Source: Nitriliruptorales bacterium (GTDB lineage Bacteria; Actinomycetota; Nitriliruptoria; Euzebyales; Egibacteraceae). Taken from it: 5,902 nt of DNA. How positions within the stretch are numbered: the first letter of the stretch is position 1; every line of letters starts with the position of its first letter. Location: the NCBI GenBank assembly GCA_007119305.1, contig SKPY01000437.1, positions 1 to 5,902 of the forward strand. The letters are read 5' to 3'. A model generated the notes under the pieces. The model made no database searches, was not told the origin of the DNA, and was given only the letters and a program-made list of their open reading frames with translations. The position numbers and the translations under genes are program-made. This document shows, in pieces, positions 1 to 5,902 of this stretch.

Positions 1-1231
1 CGGGCTCCGCGGCGGGTGCGGGGGCGTGGGCGGCGAGGCGTCGCCACACGGTGAGGCCGACGCTGCCGGTGAGCGCGCCCATGCCCAGCGTCACGGCCTG
101 GACGCCCCACAGGTCGGCGAGCGTGCCGACGAGCAGCGCGCCGACCGGGTAGGCGGCACCGAAGCCGAGCATGAACAGGCCCATGACACGGCCGCGGTAG
201 CGGTCGTCCGCGCGCGCCTGCAGCCGGGTGTTGGACGCCGCCACCGTCCCCAGCCGGCACAAGCCGGTGCCGAGGACCGCGGCAGCGGTGAGCGCCAGCC
301 CAGGGGCGACGCCGACCGCGGCCGTCAGGCCGGCGAGGGCGACGATCGAGCCCCCGACGAGCGCCGGCGTCGCGACGCGGTCTCCGAGCTGCGCGAGCAG
401 CAGCGAGCCGACGAGCGCACCGGCACCCAGCGCGGCGGTCAGCAGACCAAGGGTGGACGCGTCCCCGCCGAGGACGTCGTGCGCGTACGCGGGCAGCAGG
501 GCGATGAGTGGCGTGGCGACGAAGCTCACCGCGAGGACGCCGATGAGCAGCCAGCGGATGACGGGATCGTGCGCCGCGTAGCGGACGCCTTCGGTCAGCT
601 GGCGGTGCACCCCTTCCCGGCCGCCGCGGCTGGGCGCCGCCTCCACCAGGCGGGCCAGCGCCCACAGCGCGGTGAGGACCGCGACGTAGCTGAGGGCGTT
701 GACCGCGAACACCCCGGCTGCGCCGACCTGTGCCAGCAGCAGCCCGCCCGCCGCGGGACCGGCGATGCGTGCGAGCGACATCTTCGTGGAGTTCAGGGCG
801 ATCGCGCTGGTGAGCATCTCGGGGGCCACGAGACGCGGGATCGTCGCCTGCCAGGAGGGGGCCGCGACGGCGAAGCCGAGTCCCAGCCCGAGACTCGCTG
901 CGAGCAGCACGCCCGGGCCTGCCACGCCTGCGATCTCCGCGGCGGTCAGGCCCAGGGCCACCAGCATCATGAACGCCTGGGCCGCAGCCAGCAGGCGAAC
1001 CCGGTCGAAGCGATCCGCGAGCACGCCGCCGAGCGGGCCGAGGAGCGCGAGCGGCGCGAACTGGGCGAACGACACGAGGCCCACCCAGGCCAGCGACCCC
1101 GTCTGCTGGTAGACCAGCCAGTCGACGGCCACACGGTGCATCCACGTGCCGACGTTGGACAGCCCGGAGCCGATGAACACGTGGCGGTAGGCAGGCACGG
1201 AGAGGGCACGGAAGGCGATTGGGGTCGACAC
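1..1231 (-). CDS. MFS exporter, MFS_3 (EntS-like) type, C-terminus cut by window edge
   Basis: Inner-membrane secondary transporter, most likely a drug or metabolite exporter; the substrate cannot be read from sequence. The minus-strand frame reads 410 codons from a GTG at 1231 to the left edge without a stop. It shows about twelve hydrophobic segments in two halves (roughly residues 14-195 and 224-396) joined by a longer polar loop at 196-223. The loop between helices 2 and 3 has the MFS motif-A form GVLADRFDR (69-77), and residues 157-164 (AGPAAGGL) resemble the glycine-rich helix-5 motif. The N-terminal YRHVFIGSGLSNVGTWMHRVAVDW stretch (from residue 15) and the loop LTEGVRYAAHDPVIRWLL type are characteristic of MFS_3 exporters. 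The predicted twelfth helix ends near residue 396 and an Ala/Pro-rich tail follows, so few residues are missing. The GTG was chosen because it leaves the usual short N-terminus before helix 1. The gene is divergent from ald; a functional link is unproven. Confidence 0.85.
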   Translation of the reverse strand, partial: MSTPIAFRALSVPAYRHVFIGSGLSNVGTWMHRVAVDWLVYQQTGSLAWVGLVSFAQFAPLALLGPLGGVLADRFDRVRLLAAAQAFMMLVALGLTAAEIAGVAGPGVLLAASLGLGLGFAVAAPSWQATIPRLVAPEMLTSAIALNSTKMSLARIAGPAAGGLLLAQVGAAGVFAVNALSYVAVLTALWALARLVEAAPSRGGREGVHRQLTEGVRYAAHDPVIRWLLIGVLAVSFVATPLIALLPAYAHDVLGGDASTLGLLTAALGAGALVGSLLLAQLGDRVATPALVGGSIVALAGLTAAVGVAPGLALTAAAVLGTGLCRLGTVAASNTRLQARADDRYRGRVMGLFMLGFGAAYPVGALLVGTLADLWGVQAVTLGMGALTGSVGLTVWRRLAAHAPAPAAEP

Positions 1232-1239
1232 GCCGCCCC

Positions 1240-1245
1240 ACCCTA
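1240..1245 (-). promoter_or_regulatory. Candidate -10 box of the MFS gene
   Basis: On the minus strand the hexamer TAGGGT fits the actinobacterial TANNNT -10 pattern. Its downstream end lies 8 bases before the GTG at 1231, so a normal start site would fall at about 1233-1234 and leave only 2-3 bases of leader. No convincing -35 hexamer is seen 16-18 bases upstream. This is a pattern match only. Confidence 0.4.
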
Positions 1246-1268
1246 CGGCTGCCGCAACCCACCGCGCC

Positions 1269-1296
1269 GGCCCCCGGGGCCCCTAGACTCGGGTCT
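1269..1296. promoter_or_regulatory. Two adjacent dyads in the ald/MFS divergent region
   Basis: A perfect 13-base palindrome, GGCCCC-C-GGGGCC, lies at 1269-1281. A 12-base dyad with one mismatched pair, AGACTC/GGGTCT, lies at 1285-1296. The second covers most of the proposed ald -10 box and its start site, where a repressor or activator could act; the first lies in the spacer. In such GC-rich DNA the first may be chance. No specific regulator can be assigned, and no Lrp/AsnC-type gene is adjacent in the window. Confidence 0.25.
1284..1289 (+). promoter_or_regulatory. Candidate -10 box of ald
   Basis: TAGACT matches TANNNT and predicts a start site near 1296, giving a leader of about 24 bases that contains the ribosome binding site. 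No clear -35 hexamer is present; the expected position is GC-rich. Confidence 0.4.
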
Positions 1297-1306
1297 GCAG
1301 CCACAC

Positions 1307-1312
1307 GGAAGG
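1307..1312 (+). promoter_or_regulatory. Ribosome binding site of ald
   Basis: GGAAGG lies 7 bases before the ATG at 1320, a normal Shine-Dalgarno distance. It supports this ATG, which also gives the N-terminus typical of the family. Confidence 0.7.
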
Positions 1313-1319
1313 CGAGGGG

Positions 1320-2441
1320 ATGCGCGTAGGCGTGCCGACGGAGGTCAAGGAAGCCGAGTACCGGGTGGCGATCACCCCCGCCGGGGTCCGCGAGCTCGCG
1401 GTGGCCGGCCACGAGGTGCTCGTCGAGGCCGGGGCAGGACACGGCTCCTCGCTGGCGGATGCCGAGTTCGAACGGGCGGGGGCCCGGATCGTCGCCGGCG
1501 CAGCGGAGCTGTGGGACGCGGCGGACCTCGTGCTGAAGGTCAAGGAGCCGATCGCGTCCGAGTTCGGTCACCTGCGTCCCGACCTCACGCTGTTCACCTT
1601 CCTGCACCTCGCCGCGTCGAAGGACCTCACCGACGCGCTCGTGGCGTCAGGCTGCACCGCGCTCGCCTATGAGACCGTCGTCGGGCGCGACGGCGGGCTT
1701 CCCCTGCTCGCACCGATGAGCGAGGTGGCGGGCCGCATGGCGCCGCAAGTCGGCGCGGCTGCGCTGCAGGCGTCGTCGGGCGGTCGGGGGGTGCTGATGG
1801 GCGGGGTGTCCGGGGTGCTGCCGGCGCACGTGGTCGTGATCGGGGCGGGCACGGCGGGCCGCAACGCGGCCTGGATCGCCACCGGCATGGAGGCCAACGT
1901 CGCGAGCCTCGACCTGAACGTGGGCAAGCTGCGCTACATCGACAGCGTGCACAAGGGCCGCATCACGACGCTGACGTCGAACCGGCTCACGTTGGAGGAG
2001 CAGGTCGCCGCCGCGGACCTCGTCATCGGCGCGGTGCTCGTGCCGGGGGCGCGGGCGCCGGTGGTCATCAGCGAGGAGATGGTCGCCTCCATGCAGCCGG
2101 GCTCGGTGCTGGTCGACATCTCGATCGACCAGGGCGGCTGCGCCGAGACGAGCGCGATGACCACCCACACCGAGCCGACTTATGTCAAGCACGGGGTGGT
2201 ACACTACTGCGTGGGCAACATGCCCGGCGCGGTGCCGCGGACCTCCACCTACGCCCTCACGAACGCGACCCTGCCGTACGTGATGCGGCTGTGTGAAGCC
2301 GGCGTGAGGGAGGCGGCAAGCGACGATCCCGGCTTCGCCCGTGGCGTCAACGTCACGCAGGGAGCGGTCGTCGAGCCGGGGGTTGCCGACGCCCACGGTC
2401 TGCAGGCAGTCGATCTCGAGGATGTCTGGGATCTGGGATGA
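1320..2441 (+). CDS. ald: Alanine dehydrogenase
   Basis: Cytoplasmic NAD-dependent enzyme interconverting L-alanine with pyruvate and ammonium; it links alanine use as carbon and nitrogen source to central metabolism and can recycle NADH. The protein is 373 residues, against about 371 for the family, and is complete. It opens with MRVGVPTEVKEAEYRVAITP, the family N-terminus. Residues matching the known active site are R15, K75 (in VKEP), H96 (in FLHLA), S134 and D270 (in DISIDQGG). The Rossmann glycine motif GAGTAG is at 175-180, and D198 ends the second strand where the NAD ribose binds. Further family blocks are VIGAVLVPGARAP (235-247) and the NMPGAVPRTSTYALTNAT region near residue 300. The related PntAA transhydrogenase subunit is less likely because length and active-site residues fit Ald throughout. 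It is the first gene of the rightward cluster and is divergent from the MFS exporter. Confidence 0.97.
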   Translation: MRVGVPTEVKEAEYRVAITPAGVRELAVAGHEVLVEAGAGHGSSLADAEFERAGARIVAGAAELWDAADLVLKVKEPIASEFGHLRPDLTLFTFLHLAASKDLTDALVASGCTALAYETVVGRDGGLPLLAPMSEVAGRMAPQVGAAALQASSGGRGVLMGGVSGVLPAHVVVIGAGTAGRNAAWIATGMEANVASLDLNVGKLRYIDSVHKGRITTLTSNRLTLEEQVAAADLVIGAVLVPGARAPVVISEEMVASMQPGSVLVDISIDQGGCAETSAMTTHTEPTYVKHGVVHYCVGNMPGAVPRTSTYALTNATLPYVMRLCEAGVREAASDDPGFARGVNVTQGAVVEPGVADAHGLQAVDLEDVWDLG

Positions 2442-2444
2442 CCG

Positions 2445-2466
2445 GGGCCAGGCCTGCGCCTGGCCC
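2445..2466 (+). terminator. Perfect GC-rich hairpin after ald, possible non-canonical terminator
   Basis: Arms GGGCCAGGC (2445-2453) and GCCTGGCCC (2458-2466) pair perfectly over nine bases around a CTGC loop, three bases after the ald stop. No T-run follows, so it is not a classical intrinsic terminator. In GC-rich actinobacteria, T-less hairpins have been proposed to cause partial termination or to protect 3' ends. It could thus lower xerD expression relative to ald. The structure is seen directly; the role is inferred. Confidence 0.55.
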
Positions 2467-2483
2467 ACCTGCCGGGCACGCAC

Positions 2484-2490
2484 GAAGGGA
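2484..2490 (+). promoter_or_regulatory. Ribosome binding site deciding the TTG start of xerD
   Basis: GAAGGGA lies 9 bases before the TTG at 2500. An in-frame TGA at 2491-2493 forbids any earlier start, and the ATG at 2490 is in another frame. TTG is the only start codon that keeps the whole N-terminal helix. Confidence 0.6.
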
Positions 2491-2499
2491 TGAGCCACG

Positions 2500-3414
2500 T
2501 TGGCGCTGCCAGCGCACGCGGAGCGCTACCTCGACTACCTCGCGGTGGAGCGCGGGCTGTCGACGCACAGCCTCGCGGCGTACCGGCGTGACCTCGAGCT
2601 CTACGGCACGTACCTCGGGCAGGTCGGGATCGGCGGCTCGCTCGACGTCGTCGCTGAGGACGTCGCGGCGTTCGTGGCGTGGCTGCGGGCGCAGCGCACC
2701 CCCCGGGGGACCCGCTACGCCCCGGCGACCGTGGCGCGCACGCTCGTCGCCGTGCGGGGCTTCCACCGCTTCCTCGTGCGCGAAGGCTTGACGGAGCACG
2801 ACCCGTCCGAGGAGGTGAGCGGCCCGCAGCTGCGCCGGTCGCTGCCGAAGGCGCTGTCCGCCGAGCAGGTCGGCCGTCTGCTGGCGGCGCCGACGGGAGA
2901 CGAACCGGTCGCGTTGCGCGATCGGGCGATGCTCGAGCTGCTGTACGCCTCGGGCCTGCGGATCACCGAGCTGGTCGACCTCGACGTGGACGACATCGAC
3001 ACCGAGGACCTCGTCGTGCGCTGCCGCGGCAAGGGCGACAAGGAGCGGCGCGTGCACATGGGCCGGCCTGCAGGCGCGGCGCTCGACGCCTGGCTCGTCC
3101 GGGGTCGGCCCGCGTACGCTCCGCGGAGCCCGGCGCTGTTCTGCAACCAGCGCGGGGGCCGGCTGTCCCGGCAGGGCGGCTGGAAGATCATCAAGAAGCA
3201 CGCCGAGGCTGTCGGGCTCGGCGCACGCGTGAGCCCGCACACGCTGCGCCACTCGTTCGCGACGCACCTCCTCGAAGGGGGAGCGGACGTGCGTGTGGTG
3301 CAGGAGCTGCTGGGGCACGCAACAGTGAGTACGACGCAGGTGTACACGCTGGTCAGCCAGGGCCGCCTGCGCAGCGTGTACGACGAGTCACATCCGCGCG
3401 CGACCGTCGGCTGA
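2500..3414 (+). CDS. xerD: Tyrosine recombinase XerD
   Basis: Site-specific recombinase that, with XerC, resolves chromosome dimers at dif near the terminus, in cooperation with FtsK. The protein is 304 residues, the usual Xer length. The N-terminal SAM-like core-binding domain spans about residues 5-95 (YLDYLAVERGLSTHSLAAYRRDL near its start). The catalytic domain spans about 112-300 and has the full set: R154 (SGLRITEL), K178 (GKGDKERRV), H247 and R250 (SPHTLRH), H273 (LLGHATVSTTQ) and the nucleophile Y282 (QVYTLVS). The ending SVYDESHPRA is typical of Xer proteins rather than phage integrases. XerD is preferred over XerC because of the YTLV form around the tyrosine and the proximity to ald and scpA, where xerD commonly sits in actinobacteria. 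It starts with TTG, which may keep expression low. It lies 58 bases after ald, behind a hairpin, and 28 bases before the next gene. No dif-like site was recognised in the window. Confidence 0.93.
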   Translation: MALPAHAERYLDYLAVERGLSTHSLAAYRRDLELYGTYLGQVGIGGSLDVVAEDVAAFVAWLRAQRTPRGTRYAPATVARTLVAVRGFHRFLVREGLTEHDPSEEVSGPQLRRSLPKALSAEQVGRLLAAPTGDEPVALRDRAMLELLYASGLRITELVDLDVDDIDTEDLVVRCRGKGDKERRVHMGRPAGAALDAWLVRGRPAYAPRSPALFCNQRGGRLSRQGGWKIIKKHAEAVGLGARVSPHTLRHSFATHLLEGGADVRVVQELLGHATVSTTQVYTLVSQGRLRSVYDESHPRATVG

Positions 3415-3428
3415 ACCGGACGCCGAAC

Positions 3429-3434
3429 AAGGAG
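3429..3434 (+). promoter_or_regulatory. Strong ribosome binding site of the TraR/DksA-type gene
   Basis: AAGGAG, the best Shine-Dalgarno match in the window, lies 8 bases before the ATG at 3443, inside the 28-base gap after xerD. It suggests much higher translation than that of the TTG-started xerD on the same transcript. Confidence 0.75.
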
Positions 3435-3442
3435 CGACGACC

Positions 3443-3793
3443 ATGGACGCACAGCAGCTGGAGCGCCTGCGCAAGGTGCTGGAGGAAGAGCGCGCGAGCG
3501 CGATCGCCGAGCTCGAACGCTACGGCGCCGACCCCGACTCGGAACGGGTCGAGCCGATCGAGGGCATCGACGACAACTTCGCCGACTCCGCAGCCGCGAC
3601 CGCGGAGCGCAGCGAGATCCTCGCGTTCATCGACAGCGCTCGCGAACGGCTTGCCGACGTCAACGCCGCGCTGCGCAAGATGGACGCCGGGACCTACGGG
3701 TCCTGCGAGACCTGCGGCAACCCCATCAGCGAGGAGCGGCTGGAGGCACGCCCGCTGTCGGTGCAGTGCGTCCGCTGCGCCGCCTCGTCGTGA
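3443..3793 (+). CDS. TraR/DksA-type zinc-finger protein
   Basis: Small (116 residues), probably cytoplasmic protein of the TraR/DksA superfamily, whose members bind the RNA polymerase secondary channel and adjust initiation, often together with ppGpp. Two charged helices (about 4-28 and 51-82) can form the antiparallel coiled coil. The tip between them reads DDNFADSA (43-50). The C-terminal zinc finger is CETC...CVRC, C88/C91/C109/C112, a canonical CX2CX17CX2C, embedded in the family block GTYGSCETCGNPISEERLEARP (83-104). At the tip, DksA of E. coli has DxxDxA; here the aligned residues are N45, D48 and A50, so the first acid is Asn, with D44 next to it. The FADSA form is, as I recall, common in actinobacterial members, whose function is little known, so polymerase binding is an inference and I give no symbol. 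It is shorter than E. coli DksA (151 residues). It has a strong ribosome binding site and overlaps deoA by four bases. Confidence 0.9.
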   Translation: MDAQQLERLRKVLEEERASAIAELERYGADPDSERVEPIEGIDDNFADSAAATAERSEILAFIDSARERLADVNAALRKMDAGTYGSCETCGNPISEERLEARPLSVQCVRCAASS

Positions 3794-5130
3794 ACGCCTA
3801 CCGCGCCGCCGACCTCATCGGGGCCAAGCGCGACGGCGGCAGCCTGGACGAGGACGCCCTCGCGTGGCTCGTGCAGGGCTACCTCGAGACCGTCGAACGC
3901 GGCGACGGCCCCGTGTCCGAGGGGCAGATGGCCGCGTTCCTGATGGCGGGCATGCTCAACGGCTTCACCGAGGACGAGGCGCTCGCCCTCACCCGGGTGC
4001 TCGTGGAGTCGGGTGACCTCCTCGACCTGTCCGGGCTGTCCGGCCCGACCATCGACAAGCACTCCACGGGCGGGGTCGGCGACGGCACGACCCTGATCGT
4101 GGCGCCGCTGCTCGCCGCGTGCGACGCGCAGGTCGTCAAGCTGTCCGGACGCGGCCTCGGCCACACCGGCGGGACCCTGGACAAGCTGGAGGCCATCCCC
4201 GGCATGCGCGTCGGCCTGGAGCCTGACGAGCTGCTGCGGATCGCCCGCGAGGTCGGCTGCGTCGTGGCCGCCCAGACCCAGCGGCTCGTGCCTGCCGACG
4301 CGGCGCTGTACGCCCTGCGCGACGTGACCGGCACGGTCGCGTCGACCGCCCTCATCGCCTCCAGCGTCATGAGCAAGAAGCTGGCCGCGGGCGCCGGCAC
4401 GATCGTGCTCGACGTGAAGGCCGGGGACGGGGCGTTCATGCCCACCGCCGCAGAGGCCGAGATCCTCGCGGGCGTGTGCGTGCGCATCGGGGTCGCCGCC
4501 GGGCGGAACTGCGTGGCGCTCGTCACGGCGATGGACCAGCCGCTCGGCCGGCGTCTCGGCAACGGGCTCGAGGTCGCCGAAGCGGTGCAGCTGCTGTCCA
4601 CCGGGCCGACCGGGCGTCTCGCCGAGGTCGCCCTGGAGCTCGCGGCAACCGCCCTGTCGGTGGCCCGCGGCGAGGGCGCCGTGCCCTCCGAGGCGCTGCG
4701 CGCCGAGCTCACGGCCCAGTGGTCCTCCGGGGCGGCGCTGGAGCGCTTGCGGGCGATGGTCAGCGCGCAGGGCGGTGATCCGGCCGTGTGCGACCGGCCC
4801 GAGGAGGTGCTCCCGCACGCGCCTGTGCGGCGTGCGGTGGCGGTGGGGCGCACGGGCCACGTGGCGGCCCTGCCGGCACGCGCGGTCGGCGAGGTGGTCG
4901 CGGCGCTCGGCGCGGGCCGTGCCCGCAAGCAGGATCCCGTGGACCCCGCGGTGGGAGTCGACGTGCACGTCGCCATCGGCGACGCGGTAAACGCCACGAG
5001 CCCGTTCGTCACGATCCACGCCCGCCGCGACGAGGACGCGGACCGGGCGGCGCGCCGCCTCGCCGACGTGCTCACCCTGTCCGACGAGCCGGTGCCCGCC
5101 CCGCCGACCGTCCTGCACCGCGTCACGTGA
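3790..5130 (+). CDS. deoA: Thymidine / pyrimidine-nucleoside phosphorylase
   Basis: Cytoplasmic salvage enzyme splitting thymidine (and perhaps uridine) with phosphate into base and (deoxy)ribose-1-phosphate. From the GTG at 3790 it has 446 residues; the family is about 430-440. The N-terminal helical part includes GQMAAFLMA (45-53). The phosphate site is KHSTGGVGD (K90, S92). The family signature SGRGLGHTGGTLDKLE is at 119-134 (S119, T129). Pyrimidine contacts are R177 (ALRDVTGT), S192 and K196 (SSVMSKK). These seven residues sit at a constant offset of six from E. coli DeoA (K84, S86, S113, T123, R171, S186, K190). The C-terminal domain has GAGRARKQDPVDPAVGV. Specificity (DeoA versus uridine-accepting Pdp) cannot be settled by eye. 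The GTG at 3790 is preferred over an in-frame GTG at 3766 because NAYRAADLIGAKRDGG is the normal family start and it gives a GTGA stop-start overlap. There is no good Shine-Dalgarno, so translation is probably coupled to the preceding gene. No other deo genes are in view. Confidence 0.94.
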   Translation: MNAYRAADLIGAKRDGGSLDEDALAWLVQGYLETVERGDGPVSEGQMAAFLMAGMLNGFTEDEALALTRVLVESGDLLDLSGLSGPTIDKHSTGGVGDGTTLIVAPLLAACDAQVVKLSGRGLGHTGGTLDKLEAIPGMRVGLEPDELLRIAREVGCVVAAQTQRLVPADAALYALRDVTGTVASTALIASSVMSKKLAAGAGTIVLDVKAGDGAFMPTAAEAEILAGVCVRIGVAAGRNCVALVTAMDQPLGRRLGNGLEVAEAVQLLSTGPTGRLAEVALELAATALSVARGEGAVPSEALRAELTAQWSSGAALERLRAMVSAQGGDPAVCDRPEEVLPHAPVRRAVAVGRTGHVAALPARAVGEVVAALGAGRARKQDPVDPAVGVDVHVAIGDAVNATSPFVTIHARRDEDADRAARRLADVLTLSDEPVPAPPTVLHRVT

Positions 5131-5168
5131 GGCGCGGGGCGCTCACGGGGAATCCCACCGGCACCGAC

Positions 5169-5174
5169 TACACT
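5169..5174 (+). promoter_or_regulatory. Candidate -10 box of scpA
   Basis: TACACT is a good TANNNT -10 match in the 53-base gap after deoA. The expected start site, about 5180-5182, is only 2-4 bases before the ATG at 5184, and no Shine-Dalgarno precedes that ATG. This suggests a leaderless or near-leaderless scpA transcript. No clear -35 box is present. The rest of the gap (5131-5168) shows no convincing terminator for deoA. Confidence 0.5.
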
Positions 5175-5183
5175 GCGGACCGT

Positions 5184-5902
5184 ATGCCCTCCACCTACAC
5201 CGTGTCGGTCGGCTCGTTCGAAGGGCCGTTCGACCTGCTCCTGCAGCTGATCGCGCGCCGCAAGCTGGACATCTACGAGATCCCGCTCGCGCAGATCACC
5301 GACGACTACATCGCCGTCGTGCGCAGGATGACGGTGCTCGATCTCGAGGTGACGACGGAGTTCCTCGTCGTCGCGGCCACGCTGCTCGAGATCAAGGCGG
5401 CGCGGCTCCTGCCGGTGGAGGAGGATCCCGACCTCGAGGACCTCGCGCTCGAGGCTCGCGATCTGCTGTACGCGCGGCTGCTCGACTACCGCACGTTCAA
5501 GGAAGCGGCGGCGGCCTTCCGCGAGCGCCTGGCCGCCCACGACGGCTATGTGCCCCGTGAGGTCGGTCTCGAGGCGCCGTTCACGTCGCTCACCCCCGCC
5601 GTCGCGCTTCCGGTGGGCGCCGACGACCTCGCCCTGCTCGCCGCCCGGGCGCTTGCGGAGAAGCCGCAGCCGACCGTGGACACCAGCCACCTGCAACCGG
5701 TGCGCATGACGGTGCGGGAGGCTGCCGAGATGGTGATCGACGAGCTCGACCGGGCGGGGGGCGCCGCGACCTTCCGTGAGCTGTCCGCGGGCTGTCGCCA
5801 CCGCATCGAGATCGTGGTCTTCTTCCTCGCCCTGCTCGAGCTGTACAAGTTCGAGCTCGTCGACCTCGACCAGGCCGCGCTGTTCGGCGAGCTGCGCGTG
5901 AC
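5184..5902 (+). CDS. scpA: Segregation and condensation protein A, kleisin, 3' end cut by window edge
   Basis: Kleisin subunit that bridges the two heads of an SMC dimer and, with ScpB, forms the bacterial condensin compacting and separating chromosomes. The frame is open for 239 codons from the ATG to the right edge. The N-terminal domain carries SFEGPFDLLLQLIARRKLDI (11-30), the ScpA hallmark, then IPLAQITDDYI (33-43) and EFLVVAATLLEIKAARLLP (59-77), the helix that contacts the SMC neck. The middle (about 80-170) is acidic and then Ala/Pro-rich, the expected linker that carries ScpB. The C-terminal winged helix (about 173-239) includes RIEIVVFFLALLELYKFELVDLDQ, the part that binds the SMC head. 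The family is about 240-290 residues long and the last visible residues, LFGELRV, lie near the usual end, so little is missing. scpB would be expected next. It probably has its own promoter and lacks a Shine-Dalgarno. Confidence 0.95.
   Translation, partial: MPSTYTVSVGSFEGPFDLLLQLIARRKLDIYEIPLAQITDDYIAVVRRMTVLDLEVTTEFLVVAATLLEIKAARLLPVEEDPDLEDLALEARDLLYARLLDYRTFKEAAAAFRERLAAHDGYVPREVGLEAPFTSLTPAVALPVGADDLALLAARALAEKPQPTVDTSHLQPVRMTVREAAEMVIDELDRAGGAATFRELSAGCRHRIEIVVFFLALLELYKFELVDLDQAALFGELRV

Noticed and set aside
26..1672. A 548-codon plus-strand open frame across the MFS gene and the start of ald
   Set aside because: It is low-complexity Arg/Gly/Ala-rich, crosses the divergent promoter region and overlaps two convincing genes in other frames or strands.
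2500..3414. xerD as an integrase of a mobile element
   Set aside because: Length, Xer-type C-terminus and housekeeping neighbours fit a chromosomal XerD; no tRNA, attachment repeats or phage genes flank it.
3766..3789. Earlier GTG start for deoA, adding eight residues (MRPLRRLV)
   Set aside because: The family begins at the NAY...DLI segment, and the GTG at 3790 gives a typical 4-base stop-start overlap.
2679..4016. A 445-codon plus-strand frame overlapping xerD, the DksA-like gene and deoA
   Set aside because: It is a frame-shifted shadow of xerD and its neighbours with no domain of its own; the true frames have complete catalytic or zinc motifs.
5123..5130. Palindrome TCACGTGA at the end of deoA
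   Set aside because: It is short, overlaps the coding end and stop codon, and has no partner; chance is likely in this composition.
5131..5160. Possible terminator after deoA
   Set aside because: Only a three-base GGG/CCC pairing is visible around 5147-5156 and there is no T-run, so it is too weak to call.
3879..5801. A 640-codon open frame on the minus strand opposite deoA and scpA, with others of 474 and 321 codons nearby
   Set aside because: They lie antisense to proteins with full family motifs. Their translations are Arg/Ala/Ser/His-rich with no recognisable domain, as expected from GC-rich third positions.

Overview
The window is very GC-rich, with G or C at most third codon positions. 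It uses GTG and TTG starts and has short or absent leaders and -10-like promoters without clear -35 boxes. Together with the gene content (alanine dehydrogenase, XerD and ScpA close together; a TraR/DksA-type protein with the FADSA tip usual in high-GC Gram-positives), this points to a chromosomal segment of an actinobacterium. It may belong to a deep-branching class, but the sequence alone does not fix the genus. There are no RNA genes, insertion sequences, CRISPR arrays or phage genes, and coding density is about 95%.

Layout: positions 1-1231 (minus strand) hold a 12-helix major facilitator superfamily exporter whose last residues run off the left edge. An 88-bp divergent region (1232-1319) carries likely promoters for both directions. 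Rightward from there come ald (1320-2441), a strong GC-rich hairpin just after its stop, xerD (2500-3414, TTG start), a small TraR/DksA-type zinc-finger protein (3443-3793), and a thymidine/pyrimidine-nucleoside phosphorylase, deoA (3790-5130), whose GTG overlaps the preceding stop as GTGA. A 53-bp gap (5131-5183) holds a -10-like box, and scpA (5184 to the right edge) follows, missing only its last residues.

How the genes relate: xerD and scpA both act in chromosome segregation (dimer resolution and the SMC-ScpAB complex) and are neighbours or near neighbours in many actinobacteria. ald, deoA and the MFS protein are metabolic or transport genes, and the DksA-like protein is a likely RNA polymerase-binding regulator. 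ald, xerD, the DksA-like gene and deoA are co-directional with short gaps and may be partly co-transcribed, with the post-ald hairpin as a likely modulation point. scpA probably has its own promoter. The ParA-family gene that often precedes scpA in actinobacteria is absent here; the DksA-like gene and deoA occupy that place.

I see no undescribed multi-gene system. The most notable points are the local gene order, two promoters that imply leaderless or near-leaderless transcripts (MFS gene and scpA), the perfect hairpin between ald and xerD, the coupled DksA-like/deoA junction, and the altered tip motif of the DksA-like protein.
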